64,000 nucleotides of DNA, taken from Tribonema minus (Eukaryota > Sar > Xanthophyceae > Tribonematales > Tribonemataceae). Position 1 is the first letter of the stretch; each line of letters opens with the position of its first letter. The DNA is taken from contig JAFCMP010000445.1 in NCBI GenBank assembly GCA_017506865.1, positions 1,909,628-1,973,627 on the forward strand, read 5' to 3'. Shown here piece after piece: positions 39,905-50,830 of this stretch. The translations under genes were made by a program, and so were the position numbers. The notes below the pieces were generated by a model, which was given only the letters and a program-made list of their open reading frames with translations, was not told where the DNA came from and made no database searches.

Positions 39905-40501
39905 ATGGACTTGTATTTATAAAGGCCCAAGGGAGGCCGGGTTGCCTATGCAATCGAAAAGCTTGCGTCGACGCAGCAGCCTAGTCTGCGCTGTGCCCTA
40001 GGAGTTTGGATACCGGCGCCGCAACACAGCCCAGCATTCGCGCTCCACGTGTGTATGCCATGACGCGCTCCGCCAACTCCCGCGCCAGCGATATGCTCAG
40101 CTCAATGTGGATCTGACGCTTAGCTAACCCGGCCTTGCGTAACACATCTGCCTTCCTCCCCCCTGAGCACAGTGCTGAGAGCATTGCCAACTCCTTAACA
40201 AAAAGGCTTGTCTGCTTGCCCAGCCGTCCGTACGACTCCTGCACGAATGGCACAAAAGCCCAAGATGACGTCAAGGTGCCGGTGTGGTGCTTGACCTTCG
40301 CGTCCTCCCCCACCCCAGCAGCATAGCCGTCCGTGTTCGAGGCATTTGTTTTGCCTGTCAGGTACGAGCTCGCTGTGGGCGCGCGCACACTTGTGTCTAG
40401 CACTATTCCCTTGTTACGGTATGCACTGCTAAAGTGCAGACACCCTGGGTCAATGACTGTGTCCGCCCGATACCCCGGTACCTTGAAGACGCTAGCGTCC
40501 T
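39905..40501 (-). mobile_element. 5'-truncated LINE copy with 13-bp target duplication
   Basis: The duplication AGCATCTGTACGT flanks it at 39,892-39,904 and 40,502-40,514. The insert ends (element strand) TTTATAAATACAAGTCCAT with no poly-A, and its other end is a truncation inside the coding region. A minus-strand frame (40,403-39,981) reads DTSVRAPTASSYL, then ESYGRLGKQTSLFVKELA, the P-F/L-V-x-E-x-Y/F-G-x-x-G block that follows the reverse transcriptase in algal LINEs. It is nearly identical to 42,923-43,525. Confidence 0.75.
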
Positions 40502-40514
40502 AGCATCTGTACGT

Positions 40515-40919
40515 CTCTGACAGCTTGTGTTGCACCGATCACGTAAAGCTTTTTTTCTGAGACAGCGTCCGCCTCGTTAACATTGCGAAGTTGCAGCGTC
40601 TGTATGGGCACATACGAAGCTCTCAGTCCTCCGTTGCACATATGTGCAAGCCTTGATTCTTGCTGTCGCGGACCATTATGGTAGATGATTGCCAAGAGAA
40701 CCCTACCCGTTCGCACATGATGATCGAGCCTTCTATACGGCCAGCGATGCAAGCTATCATTGGGCGAGGGGATGCAGGGAAAATGCAGGGGAGAAGGATT
40801 GAACGTGCAGCGGTACAGCCAGCGACCCAGGCAGCATCTGTAGCTGAGAGGTCCACGAGCAACAGGTAAGCTGAGAGATCACTTGCAGGATGCATTGGCA
40901 AATGCATCAAAATATTCAA
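40515..40919 (-). pseudogene. Decayed coding-like region, target of the LINE insertion
   Basis: Two overlapping minus-strand frames join into one plausible protein if a frameshift near 40,630 is allowed: IIMCERVGFSWQSSTIMVRD in one, then GLRASYVPIQTLQLRNVNEA and KKLYVIGATQAVRDVQML in the other. The family is not recognised. The LINE at 39,905 inserted within AVRDVQML. Confidence 0.3.
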
Positions 40920-42177
40920 TCAACTATGGGACCGACTTGGCCGACGTGGCCATGCGTGTACCATCAGCGACGGTGAGAAAGCGAAGTCAGACGATAAGGT
41001 TTGGAGCTTCATGCCAAATGAAAACACTAAAATGGCGCATTTGCTTAATGTGAGGATGCCTGTGCATTGTCATCACAGCCTGATGGAGTCAGCGCGTATT
41101 GACGGACAAAATCCAGACGACCGGCTGATTCGGACGCTCCGGCAAGAGCTGTTCAATGGGGATTTGGAGCATCCGAGCGCAACTTGAACTGGCAAAACGT
41201 GGGCTGTCGGACGCCTGCTGCTATCTTGGAGTTGCTCAGCGTGAATCATTTCAGCTCGTGGTGGCGGCGCGATTTTGAAGGGCAATGCGCGTGCCACACT
41301 GGTTTGCGCTCGTGCTGCTGCCAGGGCTGCTGCAGGTACTACGCCGCACAATCTCTCATGGTGATACCTCAAGTGCTCCTACTGGCACTATAGCAGGTGA
41401 TTTCGGTCGCCGCAGGTGTTGTGTGAGGACACGTGGCTGCCCATCGCAGTATGGTTCCCTATAGTCAAGCAAGGTATCAGGTGCCTCACAAGTATGCGCA
41501 GCACTTTTGCACAGACCTACTTTACTTCTCTCTGTGCTTTGCCTTCATACTTGAATGAGTGCTGTACATTGGTTGCTGTTGGCATGCTTGCTTGTGTGTG
41601 TAGTTGCAGTCATGAGTCATGTCAAGTGTCAAGATCAAAGGCTCCAATGCTTAATGCCTGCGTACACAGCTGCTTGCCAACGGAAGATGTGCCTTTTGGT
41701 GCACCTGTGCATCTCGAATGTTGCAATTTCGGCAACTACCATTGCAATGTGAGGGCTACCATTGCAATGTGAGGGCCGCATTGTGCATATTGTCGATGCA
41801 TGCCTGCAGTCATGCCTGGGTTGTATGCTCCTCTGAAGCCTTGGCATCTACTGCAAACTTCAAGTTGGCAGCAAGTCCCATGGCCATTTCACTGTACTGG
41901 AAGCTCCAGTAATAGGTACTTCGTGTATGCTTGATTCACTTCCTGTTGGCGCATGAACCTCGTGGCACAGGTCTTGTCAATGATTCAGCACTGCACGTAG
42001 TCCAATGGTACAGAGTAGTCTTGCCTGAGCTCGTCAGCTTTCAATTCTTCAGTGTATTGTGCTGATGAACACTGCTGTTCTATGCGTGACAGAACACTTT
42101 GGAGGTTGTCGCAAAATGCATCTCAACATGTCAACGTGGCGAGCTTGACATCAATCAAACCTAAGCGAGAATCACTT
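40920..42177. other. Intergenic region, no supported gene
   Basis: Several short frames without domain character. A 20-bp direct repeat (TACCATTGCAATGTGAGGGC) occurs twice at about 41,738-41,777. Confidence 0.4.
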
Positions 42178-42207
42178 TGAACTGGTAGGTATATACCTAC
42201 CAGTTCA
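42178..42207. repeat. Perfect 30-bp palindrome
   Basis: The strand reads TGAACTGGTAGGTAT followed by its exact reverse complement, with no loop and TATATA at the centre. It could form a cruciform or bind a symmetric dimer. Confidence 0.9.
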
Positions 42208-42234
42208 TGCTACCGTGTCATGTCACCAGCTCAT

Positions 42235-42362
42235 ACTCGGCAGTCGTACTTGTGGGTCATATTTGGGGGTCATACTTAGGGGGTCATACTTGGTGGTCAT
42301 AGTATTACTTAGGGGGCTGTACTTGGGGGTCGTTCTTAGGGGTCGTACTTGGGGGTTATACC
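42235..42362. repeat. Imperfect minisatellite of a 15-17 bp GGGGGTCATACTT unit
   Basis: About eight degenerate copies (GGGTCATATTTG, GGGGTCATACTTA, GGGGTCGTACTTG and similar). One strand is strongly G-rich, with several runs of four to five G. Confidence 0.8.
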
Positions 42363-42922
42363 CGCCGGCGGGGTCACACTCATCGTGTGAGGGGTTGTAT
42401 GTTCAAGTTGGGTGACTATTTTGTCTCTCTTTCTTATACTTCCAAAGCATGCATATGATGTCCTCATATGCAGTTCATCATCAGGAAAAAGGGGTGGTCT
42501 CATTTCCTTGTGAGACGCCACGTTTTGCCGGCAAACCATCCGCTGTTGCCGTCGCCCGTCGGTTTGCCGGCGATTTGCCAGAATGTTCTGCGGCAAGTGT
42601 GCGGCGAGCGTAGTGAAAGCCGCTTGAGCCGGTGAATGCTGGCTGACTGCCGAGGTGTCGCCATTTGCATTTGCCGGCTGACGGGTATGAGAAATTGCCA
42701 GATCATTGCTAATAAAGGGCTGACGGATGTTGAGCACCTGACAGCTGTGACTTGAGCTGAATTGTACACACAGCAAGAGTGCGCCTGGGCTGGAGCGATG
42801 CAGTGTTGCTGGCGTATGTGGCCTTGAGCTTTCCAAAGTGCTGCATGCATGCAGTCCGCCAATTGCTGGACTCCACAGCTGAAGCTCTCCAACGGCCAGT
42901 CGATTGCCACCTTCTAGGGTAC

Positions 42923-43742
42923 GTATGGACTTGTATTTATAAAGGCCCAAGGGAGGCCGGGTTGCCTATGCAATCAAAAAGCTTGCGTCAACGCAGTAGC
43001 CTAGTCTGCGCTGTGTCCTAAGAGCTTGGATACCGGCGCTGCAACACAGCCCAGCATTCGCGCTCCACGTGTGTACGCCATGACGCGCTCCGCCAACTCC
43101 CGCGCCAGCGACATGCTCAGCTCAATGAGGATCTGACGCTTAGCTAACCCGGCCTTGCGTAACACATCTGCCTTCCCCCCCCTGAGCACAGTGCTGAATG
43201 CATTGCCAACTCCTTGACAAAAAGTCTTGTCTGCTTGCCCAGCCGTCCGTACGACTCCTGCACAAATGGCACAAAGCCCAAGATGACGTCAAGGTGCCGG
43301 TGTGGTGCTTGACCTTCGCGTCCTCCCCCACCCCAGCAGCATAGCCGTCCGTGTTCGAGGCATTTGTTTTGCCTGTCAGGTACGAGCTCGCTGTGGGCGC
43401 GCGCACGCTTGTGTCTAGCACTATTTCCTTGTTACGGTATGCACTGCTAAAGTGCAGACACCCTGGGTCAATGACTGTGTCCGCCCGATACCCTGGTACC
43501 TTGAAGACGCTAGCATCCTCATTGCGGACAATAGAGACATGGTGCTGTCTCAAGATGCGCTGCAGGCACCGTTTTTGGGCATTGTGTGTCGCGTTGTGCC
43601 CCCGTATGTGCTGGCTGGGGCAGCTGATCGCATGCGTGGAGGCGGGGCTCACGTCACTGCACCGCCATGGGCACACCTCGCCCTGTATGCCCCACCCGAT
43701 TATGAAGATCGCAACCAAAATCATCGTGGCTGCTGCCATACT
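42923..43742 (-). mobile_element. Second LINE fragment, cut by hAT-2
   Basis: Nearly identical to 39,905-40,501 over its left 600 bp, then extends further 5' of the element: HNATHNAQKRCLQRILRQHH and VFKVPGYRADTVIDPG, matching the expected H/C-rich and R-P/A-D-x-x-x-D blocks. The left end begins in the same GTACGT|ATGGAC context as copy 1. The coding frame is shifted near 43,270 and the gag-proximal part is missing. It is interrupted at 43,742 and may resume at 63,050. Confidence 0.6.
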
Positions 43743-44115
43743 TAGGGTTACCCCACAGCGTATAACTTTTCCAATTATATGCCCGTATAATTATATGCGT
43801 ATAATTATATGCGTATAACGGCGTATAAAGCGTATAACAGCATATAACAGCCAAACCTGCACAAGGTGATCTTACATCGATGGTATGTAACTGACAGACT
43901 GTTGTAATACTATTTGCCCCAGCACAGCTACTGCATGTCCACAACAAGCTTTTCTGTCTTGCAGTGGATGTTATGCGATCCTACCTGTACACCACAGGCA
44001 TTACCCGCAGCAAGCTACCACCAGTCCCATTGTGATACCACACTACTCCGATTCGCAGTCAGGAACAAGCTCGTCGCCGTTCGCAAGCTGAATCCAAACA
44101 GCCAGAGCCAGCTGT

Positions 44116-44599
44116 TCAAGGTGGCCACTCGACGCTGTCGTACCCGCGCTGGAGCAGCGAACCAAACACCTGGCGCAGGCTGGGTGGCCTCGCTCCCACA
44201 ACAGCCAGCGCCTTCTTGAGAGCAGGGTGCCGGGCCAAGTGCAGAGGGACCCCTGCCTTGTAGAGGAGGAGCGCAAACTCTTGCTGGAAGTCGAGCTGCT
44301 GTGGGGCGGTCACAACACGAGCTAACATGCCCTGCGCAGCTATTCCAGTGCGCACGGCCCGCTGCACAGCCGTTGCTGCTCCTTTGGCTAATGCTGCTGC
44401 TGCTGCTGCTGCTGCTGATGTTGCATGCTCCAAATCGTTGGTTGTGTTGAGTATCAATGCTGCTGCTGCTATCTCCTTGAGTCCAGCGCAGCCGGTGTCC
44501 GACAGGTGCGACTTCGCTCGCTGACTTGGGTTGGAAGCGGACAAGAGCTTCTTGCACAAGGTGCACTCGATTAAGCACTCGTCAACCCCTTGCCACCTC
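44116..44599 (-). pseudogene. hAT-2 transposase N-terminal fragment with BED zinc finger
   Basis: The frame runs from the gypsy-2 junction leftward: GVDECLIECTLCKKLLSAS, then H-x5-C (HLSDTGC), a BED-type finger for DNA binding. A tract of Ala follows, then FALLLYKAGVPLHLARHPAL and RPPSLRQVFGSLL, which fits the conserved hAT stretch after the finger. It stops at 44,116. With the 4-bp target of gypsy-2 collapsed, the frame stays open into 62,569-62,700, so the retrotransposon landed inside this ORF. The DDE/RNase-H-fold part is not present. Confidence 0.65.
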
Positions 44600-44911
44600 T
44601 GTGGTGGTGTGCCAACCACAGAGGGTGAAAGTGTGTGAGACTCAGCCTCAACCTTGACTTGAAACAGCCGGAAATGCCCACTGCCTGGTGCCGTGGGAGG
44701 TGGACCGGAGCGCCCTCCCCAAGTGCAATATCACCCTGATATGCAAGCGTGGCTAAACAGGTAGAAGCAGAAGAAGCTGTGCCATGTTGAAGGTTAAAGT
44801 CGTGTCTGATTACTAAGCCCTACAGCGTTCCCGCACACAGTTGAAGTACGACCCAAGGGGAAACCCTCTTTTTAGGTTGAACTAGCCAGATAAGGGGGCC
44901 GCTTTACGACA
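44600..44911 (-). repeat. gypsy-2 3' LTR (312 bp)
   Basis: Carries ACTCAGCC where the 5' LTR has ACCCAGTC, the two differences noted. It abuts the interrupted hAT-2 transposase frame. Confidence 0.92.
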
Positions 44912-46000
44912 TACGCCCCCATCCATCGACTCCCAGGCGCATGGATCAAAGAAAAGCGGCCAGTCAAATAACAACACTGTGCGCCGTGCATGCAAGTCAC
45001 ATAATTTCGCAACAGCTTCTTAGCAGATTTCACAGGCATAAAGTTCCTGGAGTTGAGGTTATCACATGATAAACAGGCAACAATCAGCACATTTCAGGTT
45101 AGCTGGCCCCTCTTTAAGACGCTGTTAGAAACCAGGAAGTCAGGCGTGCCACGCCACTGTCTGCTCGGGGACTGATATTATTTTCTAAAGGGGTGTGTGA
45201 TCAACGTAACGAGCAGTCCCTCTCCAGGGCACTCGCGACCGATCTGGTAGCGCCTCCTCACAACATCACCCCCGAACATGGGAGCACCTGAGCGCCACTA
45301 CCAGGCGGACGGGGTCACACATTAAGGTGCCACTGCCGCATCACACGGGAGCATATATATATCTAATACCACCGTAATGCCATTCCGAGGACCCACGGCA
45401 CAGCTGGCCATGAGAACAATTTCAGGCACGACGGACTGTCACCTGAGCCTGCCTTATGTTTTTTTTTTTGGCTGACTGGAGATGATGACAGGCAGACGGG
45501 AGGCGCCCATGAACCCAATCACGGTTGCTCGCTGCTGCAGTAATTTTGGTTGGAGTAGTTTGGAGTAGGTAGGGAATTTTTTGAACTTCAAGTGGGTGGC
45601 ACTATGACGACCTTGAATCATTTTGGTCTATGTATGGGGCTGGCAGTTCATCTATGTCCACATGTGACCCACCTACCACGCAGAGGTATCGCCTCACAGG
45701 ACTGGACTTGAACCCAGGTGGCCTGCTACACATCCACATCGTTACTGCTACGTCATTGATGTGATCAGCAGCAAAATCAATAGGGGAACACTGCGGAAAT
45801 TCTACTATACCGCGATGGCCTGATTACGTCCGCAGGCAACGCGACACTTCAACTTCGCGTGTACTGTGCTAGCGCCTATACGCACGTCCAGGGCCTGATG
45901 GCCTCACCAGCTGCCGCAGCGGGCACGCGGTACTCCCAGTATGTTTGCCCTCCTCCCGGGTATGCCCGTCGTCCGCAACGGCCATTGCCGCATTTCTTGA

Positions 46001-46282
46001 TGACGGAACTATAACACCGTGGCAGAGTAGGACACCCAAGGTGGACCCAATGCAAAGTGCAGAACAGCACTAGACCAGGGCAGGCTGGTATTGCAAAGAA
46101 GTGATTATTGTGCAGGAGCGTGAGCAAGCGGAGAAATAGCCCTGAGTCAATGGCGGAACAGTACCGGACTGGTGCTGGAACATGCAGTGGTGGACGAACA
46201 AGAGAAACTCCCAGAATGGGGAGAAACCTGTGTAGGTATGCATGCACATGCAAGTAGGGTATGTAGGTATCATACTCCGTCA
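46001..46282 (-). repeat. copia 3' LTR (282 bp)
   Basis: Preceded on the element strand by the purine tract GAGGGAGGG (46,283-46,291), the likely plus-strand primer. Confidence 0.95.
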
Positions 46283-46611
46283 CCCTCCCTCAGTACGAAA
46301 GCCGTGTGCTGAAGTACTGAAATGCAAACATGCAGGTATGAGCCGGGTGTGCTCCTTGATGTGCAACGGTGTGCATGCTAACTGGTGTAGCAACCAGTGT
46401 GTACTCTTGAAAACCTGGATTAGGCACCAGTGTGTACTGCAAGTGCGAACGGCGTGCTGCCGTGTGAAACTTGAGTGTGCGCCGCTTGATTCCTGCGGTT
46501 GTAGCTGCTGTTGAAGCTGAGCTGATGGTGTTTGACGAAGCTGATGAAGCTGTCGTTGAAGTTGTTGTTGAAGCTGAAGTTGGAGCTTGACATTGAAGCT
46601 GAGGTTGCTGC
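46283..46611 (-). other. copia 3' untranslated region
   Basis: About 330 bp with imperfect GAAGCTGAAGTTG-type repeats (46,500-46,610) next to the stop codon. No further ORF is seen. Confidence 0.6.
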
Positions 46612-49600
46612 CTAGATGCCCATGATGAAGGCAGTGTGTGTGCGGTGAGCCGGCTTGGGCAGTGGCTTGGTGAAGCCGTCCGCGTACTGCTGCTGTGTAC
46701 ACACGGCCGTGACATCGATGACTTTGGCTGCCACTTGCTGTCTGGTGTAGTGGTATTTGACGCCAATGTGTCTAGTACGCTGCTGCGCGTAGGGGTTGGA
46801 CGCCAGCTGTAGTGCCCCGGAGTTGTCCTCGTACAAGGGCATGGGCTGCTGGCCACTCACCCCCAGAAAGGCAAGCAGGCCCAGAAGTGGAACCGCCTGT
46901 TGTGACGCGTGGTACAGCGCCACATACTCCGCCTCCGTAGTGGAAGTGGTGACGAGGCCCTGCTTCTTGCTGCGCCATGCGACCGCCGCTCCCGCCAGCA
47001 TGAAGACAAAGCCCGATGTTGAGCGCCTGTCGACCGGGTCGCTGGCGAAGGACGCGTCCGCATAGCCGATCAGTTGAAGCCGCTTGCTGGGCCTGAACGT
47101 GAGATTGTAGTCCTGTGTGCCCTTGAGGTACGCCAGTGCGCGTTTGGCGTTGCGCATGTGATGCTGGCAGGGGCTGCCCATGTGCTGAGCCAGTTGAGCA
47201 ACTGTGTAGGCGAGGTCGGGGCGCGTGCTCGTTGACAGGTAGAGCAAGCCCCCGACCATGCTCCTGTAGAGCTCAGCTTGTGCAGGCTCCAAGACTGCTG
47301 AGGTGATGAGCTTGTCACCTTGGTAGACGGCCGGTGTTGGCGCGGGGTTGCAGTTAGTCATGTTGAACCTGCTGAGCAGTGTGGCCGCATAGCTGTACTG
47401 GCCAAGGCTGATGGTGTGGCTGGTGGTGTTGTGAGTGATGTTGATGCCCAAGAACCACTTGAGCTCTCCTAGATCCTTGATGGAGAATCGCTGCTGCAGC
47501 TTGCTGGTGATGCTGGTGATGAGCTGGCCGTTGCTCGTGCCGGTGAAGAAGATGTCATCGACGTAGATGAGAAGGATGACGCCGGTCTCGGCGTCGAACA
47601 AGACGCACGGGTCGTAGTCGCAGCTGGTGAAGCCCTGCTGTAGTAGGTAGTCTGACACTGTACGATGCCAGGTGCGGGGGCTCTGCTTGAGTCCGTAAAG
47701 GCTCTTGTTAAGCCGTAGCACAAGTTGAGTGCCGTCTGCTGCGTGCTGCTCGTACCCCTCAGGTTGCTTGACGTAGACCTCCTCCTCCATGTAACTCTGG
47801 ACGAAGGCGTTGTTGACGTCGATATGGCGAAGCTGCCAGCCGTTGTGAGCTGCCAAGGCGATGACGGTGCGCAGCGATGCCATGTGCACTACTGGCGCGA
47901 AGGTATGCTGGAAGTCGACTCCGGGCTGCTGTGAAAAGCCCTTTGCTACGAAACGAGCTTTGTGTACCACTACCTCCCCCAGCTCGTTGCGCTTCTCCTT
48001 GAACAGCCACCTAGAGCTTACCACGTTCATGCCGCTGGTCCGCGGCACCAGCTCCCAGGTGTTGTTGTCGATGAGGGCGTCGTACTCCTTCTGCATGGCT
48101 GCACGCCACTGCTCCGATACTACCGCCTCGCCGTAGCTGCTAGGCTCCGATGAGCTGGTTTCAGCAGCTGCTGCTGAGAACGTTTCGAAAGCGGTAATGG
48201 TACTGGGCTCCTCGGAGCTGACGCCAGCAACAGCTGCGAATGCCTGGAAAGCATTGAGGTCGGCGCGCTTGGCGGCCAGCTCGTCGCGGAGGGCAGCTCG
48301 CGTCTGGGCGCGAGTGACCGGCCCACGTGCGGGCGGCAGTTGAGGTAGCTGCGGCTGAGGATGCTCGTTCTGCTGCTGCTGCGGCGGCGGCGGTTGCAGT
48401 GGCGGCTGCGGCGGCGCTGCGGGCTGCTGCGTCGCGTCTGCAGGCTGTTGCTGAGGTAGCGGCTGCTCTGGCTCTGGCATGCCGATGGTGATGTACTGCT
48501 GTTCAAGCTGCACACCGGTGGGAAGTGCAGGCGCGTCGCGAGGGTCCTCGATGAATGTGACATGACGCGTCTCGATGATGCGCCGCGTAGACTCGTTGTA
48601 GACGCGGTAGGTGTTGCTCTGCTCCGCGTAGCCGACAAACCTCCCCCGCCATGCCCTAGGGCCAAGCTTACCCTCCCTGGCGCCTGGCTCCAGGTGCACG
48701 TACGCATGCGCCCCAAACACCCTGAGGTGCGCAAGGTCCGGCACCTCGTTTGTCCATGCCTCGTTTGTCCATGCCTGATAAGGCGTCATGCCGCCGAGTG
48801 CCCGCGTTGGAGAGCGGTTGCGGATGTAGTTGGCGGTCTGCAGCGCCTCTGCCCACAGAAATGGGGGCAGCGATGTGTCGTACAGCATGCACCGAGCCAT
48901 GCCGAACAGGGTGCTCCACGACCGCTCTGCGACGCCGTTCTCCTGCGGCGTGTACGGCGCTGAGTAGTCTGGAGTGATACCCGCGCTGTTGCAGTAGTGG
49001 ATGATGTCCTCGCTGATGAACTCGCGAGCGTTGTCGAAGCGGATGCCGCGAATGTGGATGCCCTGTTTTGCCATGGCGAAGACGAGCTTGTGCGCGTTGT
49101 CGGGAGCGTCGCTCTTGCGCTTGCAGCAGTAGATGAAGCTGTAGCGCGTGCTGTCGTCCTTGAAGCCTTGCGCATAGCTGTAGCCTTGTAGCGACGCAGG
49201 CGTGATGGGACCTGCGAAGTCAGAGTGGAAGTGACTGCCGCGAGTTGAAGTACCTGCTGGCTTCGATGCTGCTGCTGCTGGCGGCTGATGACGCGACTTG
49301 GCGAGGGCGCAGGTCGAGCAATCCGGAAGCTGCGCCTTGCTGACTGTCGTGCTGATGCCTGTGCCGCGGTCCTTGGCCAGGGCCTGTACGTCCCTCCAGT
49401 TGAGGTGACCCAACCGTCGGTGCCAAAGTTGAGCTTCGGCAATTGTAAGTACTGCCGCCAAAGTCTCGATCGGCTGCTTGCGGCGAGACGGAGGACGTAG
49501 GCTGATGTAGTATAGGCCGTTGCGGAGCGTAGTAGGGATGAGCACCTTCCCTTTGCTGATGCCTTGAACCTTCTTGTTGCTGAACTCGAAGGTGCCACCT

Positions 49601-50826
49601 GCAGCCTCGAGCCGCGAGTAGCTGATGAGGTGCGAGCCTGCACCTGCTGCGATGACCGAGTCGGTGAACTTGACGTCGGTGTAGCTGCCGTTCTTCGTCC
49701 GTGCCGACAGCGTGACATCTGCGATGATGTCAACTTCGCACAAACCTCCGACTCCTTTGATCTTCTCGCTGCAAGGCCGCTTGTTGGACAGGGCGATGCT
49801 GAAGTCCCAAGGCAGGAGTAGAGGATCGAAGACGTACCGATTGCTGCCTGTGTCGATGGCAGCTTGGAAACCGTGCTGGTCGCCATTGGGGTGGCTGCTG
49901 TTGATGGCGAAGCCGAGTGGGCCATCTTGTCCAGCCGAAGAGGCATCGTGACCCTCTGATCGTCGCCCGTTGCGATTGCGCCGCTCACGAGCGAGCAGCT
50001 CGCATTCGCTGGTTGAGTGCGTGTCACTCTTGTGTCGATGACACCACTTGCCGCTGGCACCAGCGCTGCTGCTGGGAGTGCTGGGGCGATGGCGCTGGCC
50101 CTTCTGCTGCTTCTTGGCGTGGCAGTTGCTGGCCTTGTGTCCGAACTTGCCGCAGGAGCGGCAGGAACCTCGGAATGCCGGCGTCGAAGCTGAGAGGGCT
50201 GTGAGAAGCCCCTGCTCCCGCTGGCTGTCGTACTCCGTCCGGAGCGCTTGCTGGATGTCTGCAAAAGACATGGCGCCGTTGACCATGATGATCTTCTTCA
50301 CGGTGTCGTAGGCGCTAGGCAATCCCCGGAGGATCTGCCCGATCAACGTGGTGTCCGTGATCGTTTCTCCTAAGGCGGTCAGCTTCGCCTTCAGGTTCTG
50401 CAGCCGCATGAGGAACTCGTCCGTGTCCTCGCCTGGCTGAAGGGAAGTGCGTTGGAACTCGCTGGTCAGGGCCATGGTGCGAGCCCGCGTGTTGCCCTCG
50501 TACTTGGCGGTGAGTGCCCGCCATGCTCCGCGACCATCTGCTGGTGGCCCTGCGGATTGCCGTGTCACTGCGTGCGCAGCGCTGGCTGTGAAGCTGATTG
50601 ATGCCACCAGACAGCCGAAGAAGTGTTGATTCATCTTGGCGTAGTCGTCCTTGGCTTTCAGCTGCGTCTCCTCTGAGTCGGAGAGCCGGAAGTTGAGAAA
50701 CTCTCCGGAGAACCCCTTTGATGCCATGATGGCTAAGAAGAGGTAAGAGAACTGGTCCCAGTTCTCGTGCTGCCCATCAAACTGTGGCAGCGGCACCTTG
50801 GTGTCCATCCGCATGGAGGCCATCAT
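46612..50826 (-). CDS. copia gag-pol polyprotein (1,404 aa, uninterrupted)
   Basis: Order is gag (LPQFDGQHENWDQFSYLFLA), CCHC knuckle CRSCGKFGHKASNCH (about 220), protease AIDTGSNRYVF (about 325), pre-integrase LWHRRLGHLNW and C-x2-C CSTCALAK (about 466-510), integrase D at HSDFAGP, D at IRFDNAREF and E at PQENGVAERSW (about 533-635), reverse transcriptase YVDDIFFTG (about 1,088), RNase H YADASFASD and TEAEYVAL (about 1,255-1,300), ending HIGVKYHYTR..DGFTKPL. Integrase before RT is the Ty1/copia order. Its length is normal for the family and there are no stops or shifts. A Gln/Pro linker lies between integrase and RT. A second ATG follows the first immediately. Confidence 0.95.
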   Translation of the reverse strand: MMASMRMDTKVPLPQFDGQHENWDQFSYLFLAIMASKGFSGEFLNFRLSDSEETQLKAKDDYAKMNQHFFGCLVASISFTASAAHAVTRQSAGPPADGRGAWRALTAKYEGNTRARTMALTSEFQRTSLQPGEDTDEFLMRLQNLKAKLTALGETITDTTLIGQILRGLPSAYDTVKKIIMVNGAMSFADIQQALRTEYDSQREQGLLTALSASTPAFRGSCRSCGKFGHKASNCHAKKQQKGQRHRPSTPSSSAGASGKWCHRHKSDTHSTSECELLARERRNRNGRRSEGHDASSAGQDGPLGFAINSSHPNGDQHGFQAAIDTGSNRYVFDPLLLPWDFSIALSNKRPCSEKIKGVGGLCEVDIIADVTLSARTKNGSYTDVKFTDSVIAAGAGSHLISYSRLEAAGGTFEFSNKKVQGISKGKVLIPTTLRNGLYYISLRPPSRRKQPIETLAAVLTIAEAQLWHRRLGHLNWRDVQALAKDRGTGISTTVSKAQLPDCSTCALAKSRHQPPAAAASKPAGTSTRGSHFHSDFAGPITPASLQGYSYAQGFKDDSTRYSFIYCCKRKSDAPDNAHKLVFAMAKQGIHIRGIRFDNAREFISEDIIHYCNSAGITPDYSAPYTPQENGVAERSWSTLFGMARCMLYDTSLPPFLWAEALQTANYIRNRSPTRALGGMTPYQAWTNEAWTNEVPDLAHLRVFGAHAYVHLEPGAREGKLGPRAWRGRFVGYAEQSNTYRVYNESTRRIIETRHVTFIEDPRDAPALPTGVQLEQQYITIGMPEPEQPLPQQQPADATQQPAAPPQPPLQPPPPQQQQNEHPQPQLPQLPPARGPVTRAQTRAALRDELAAKRADLNAFQAFAAVAGVSSEEPSTITAFETFSAAAAETSSSEPSSYGEAVVSEQWRAAMQKEYDALIDNNTWELVPRTSGMNVVSSRWLFKEKRNELGEVVVHKARFVAKGFSQQPGVDFQHTFAPVVHMASLRTVIALAAHNGWQLRHIDVNNAFVQSYMEEEVYVKQPEGYEQHAADGTQLVLRLNKSLYGLKQSPRTWHRTVSDYLLQQGFTSCDYDPCVLFDAETGVILLIYVDDIFFTGTSNGQLITSITSKLQQRFSIKDLGELKWFLGINITHNTTSHTISLGQYSYAATLLSRFNMTNCNPAPTPAVYQGDKLITSAVLEPAQAELYRSMVGGLLYLSTSTRPDLAYTVAQLAQHMGSPCQHHMRNAKRALAYLKGTQDYNLTFRPSKRLQLIGYADASFASDPVDRRSTSGFVFMLAGAAVAWRSKKQGLVTTSTTEAEYVALYHASQQAVPLLGLLAFLGVSGQQPMPLYEDNSGALQLASNPYAQQRTRHIGVKYHYTRQQVAAKVIDVTAVCTQQQYADGFTKPLPKPAHRTHTAFIMGI

Positions 50827-50830
50827 AACC
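50818..50830 (-). other. copia primer-binding site overlapping the start codon
   Basis: Directly after the 5' LTR the element strand reads GGTTATGATGGCC. GGTTATGA is complementary to UCAUAACC of the initiator tRNA-Met anticodon loop. Family knowledge: Drosophila copia and relatives prime from an internal half of this tRNA. The ATG inside this site at 50,826 is the ORF start. Confidence 0.6.

Noticed and set aside
42336-42950. 204-codon minus-strand frame
   Set aside because: It spans the minisatellite, unrelated sequence and a LINE end, so it cannot be one gene.
43755-43850. AT-rich GTATAA repeats considered as an origin or promoter
   Set aside because: Better explained as subterminal repeats of hAT-2, since they adjoin its terminal inverted repeat.
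46001-46282. Gene candidate reading MTEYDTYIPYLHVHAYLHRF
   Set aside because: The frame lies inside the copia LTR and recurs in the other LTR; it is not a gene.
46290-46856. 188-codon Ser/Thr-rich minus-strand frame
   Set aside because: It overlaps the RNase H part of the copia ORF in another frame and its composition reflects codon-shifted sequence.
48786-50264. 492-codon minus-strand frame inside copia
   Set aside because: A shadow frame of the gag-integrase part of the real polyprotein, rich in S, R, A and T without motifs.
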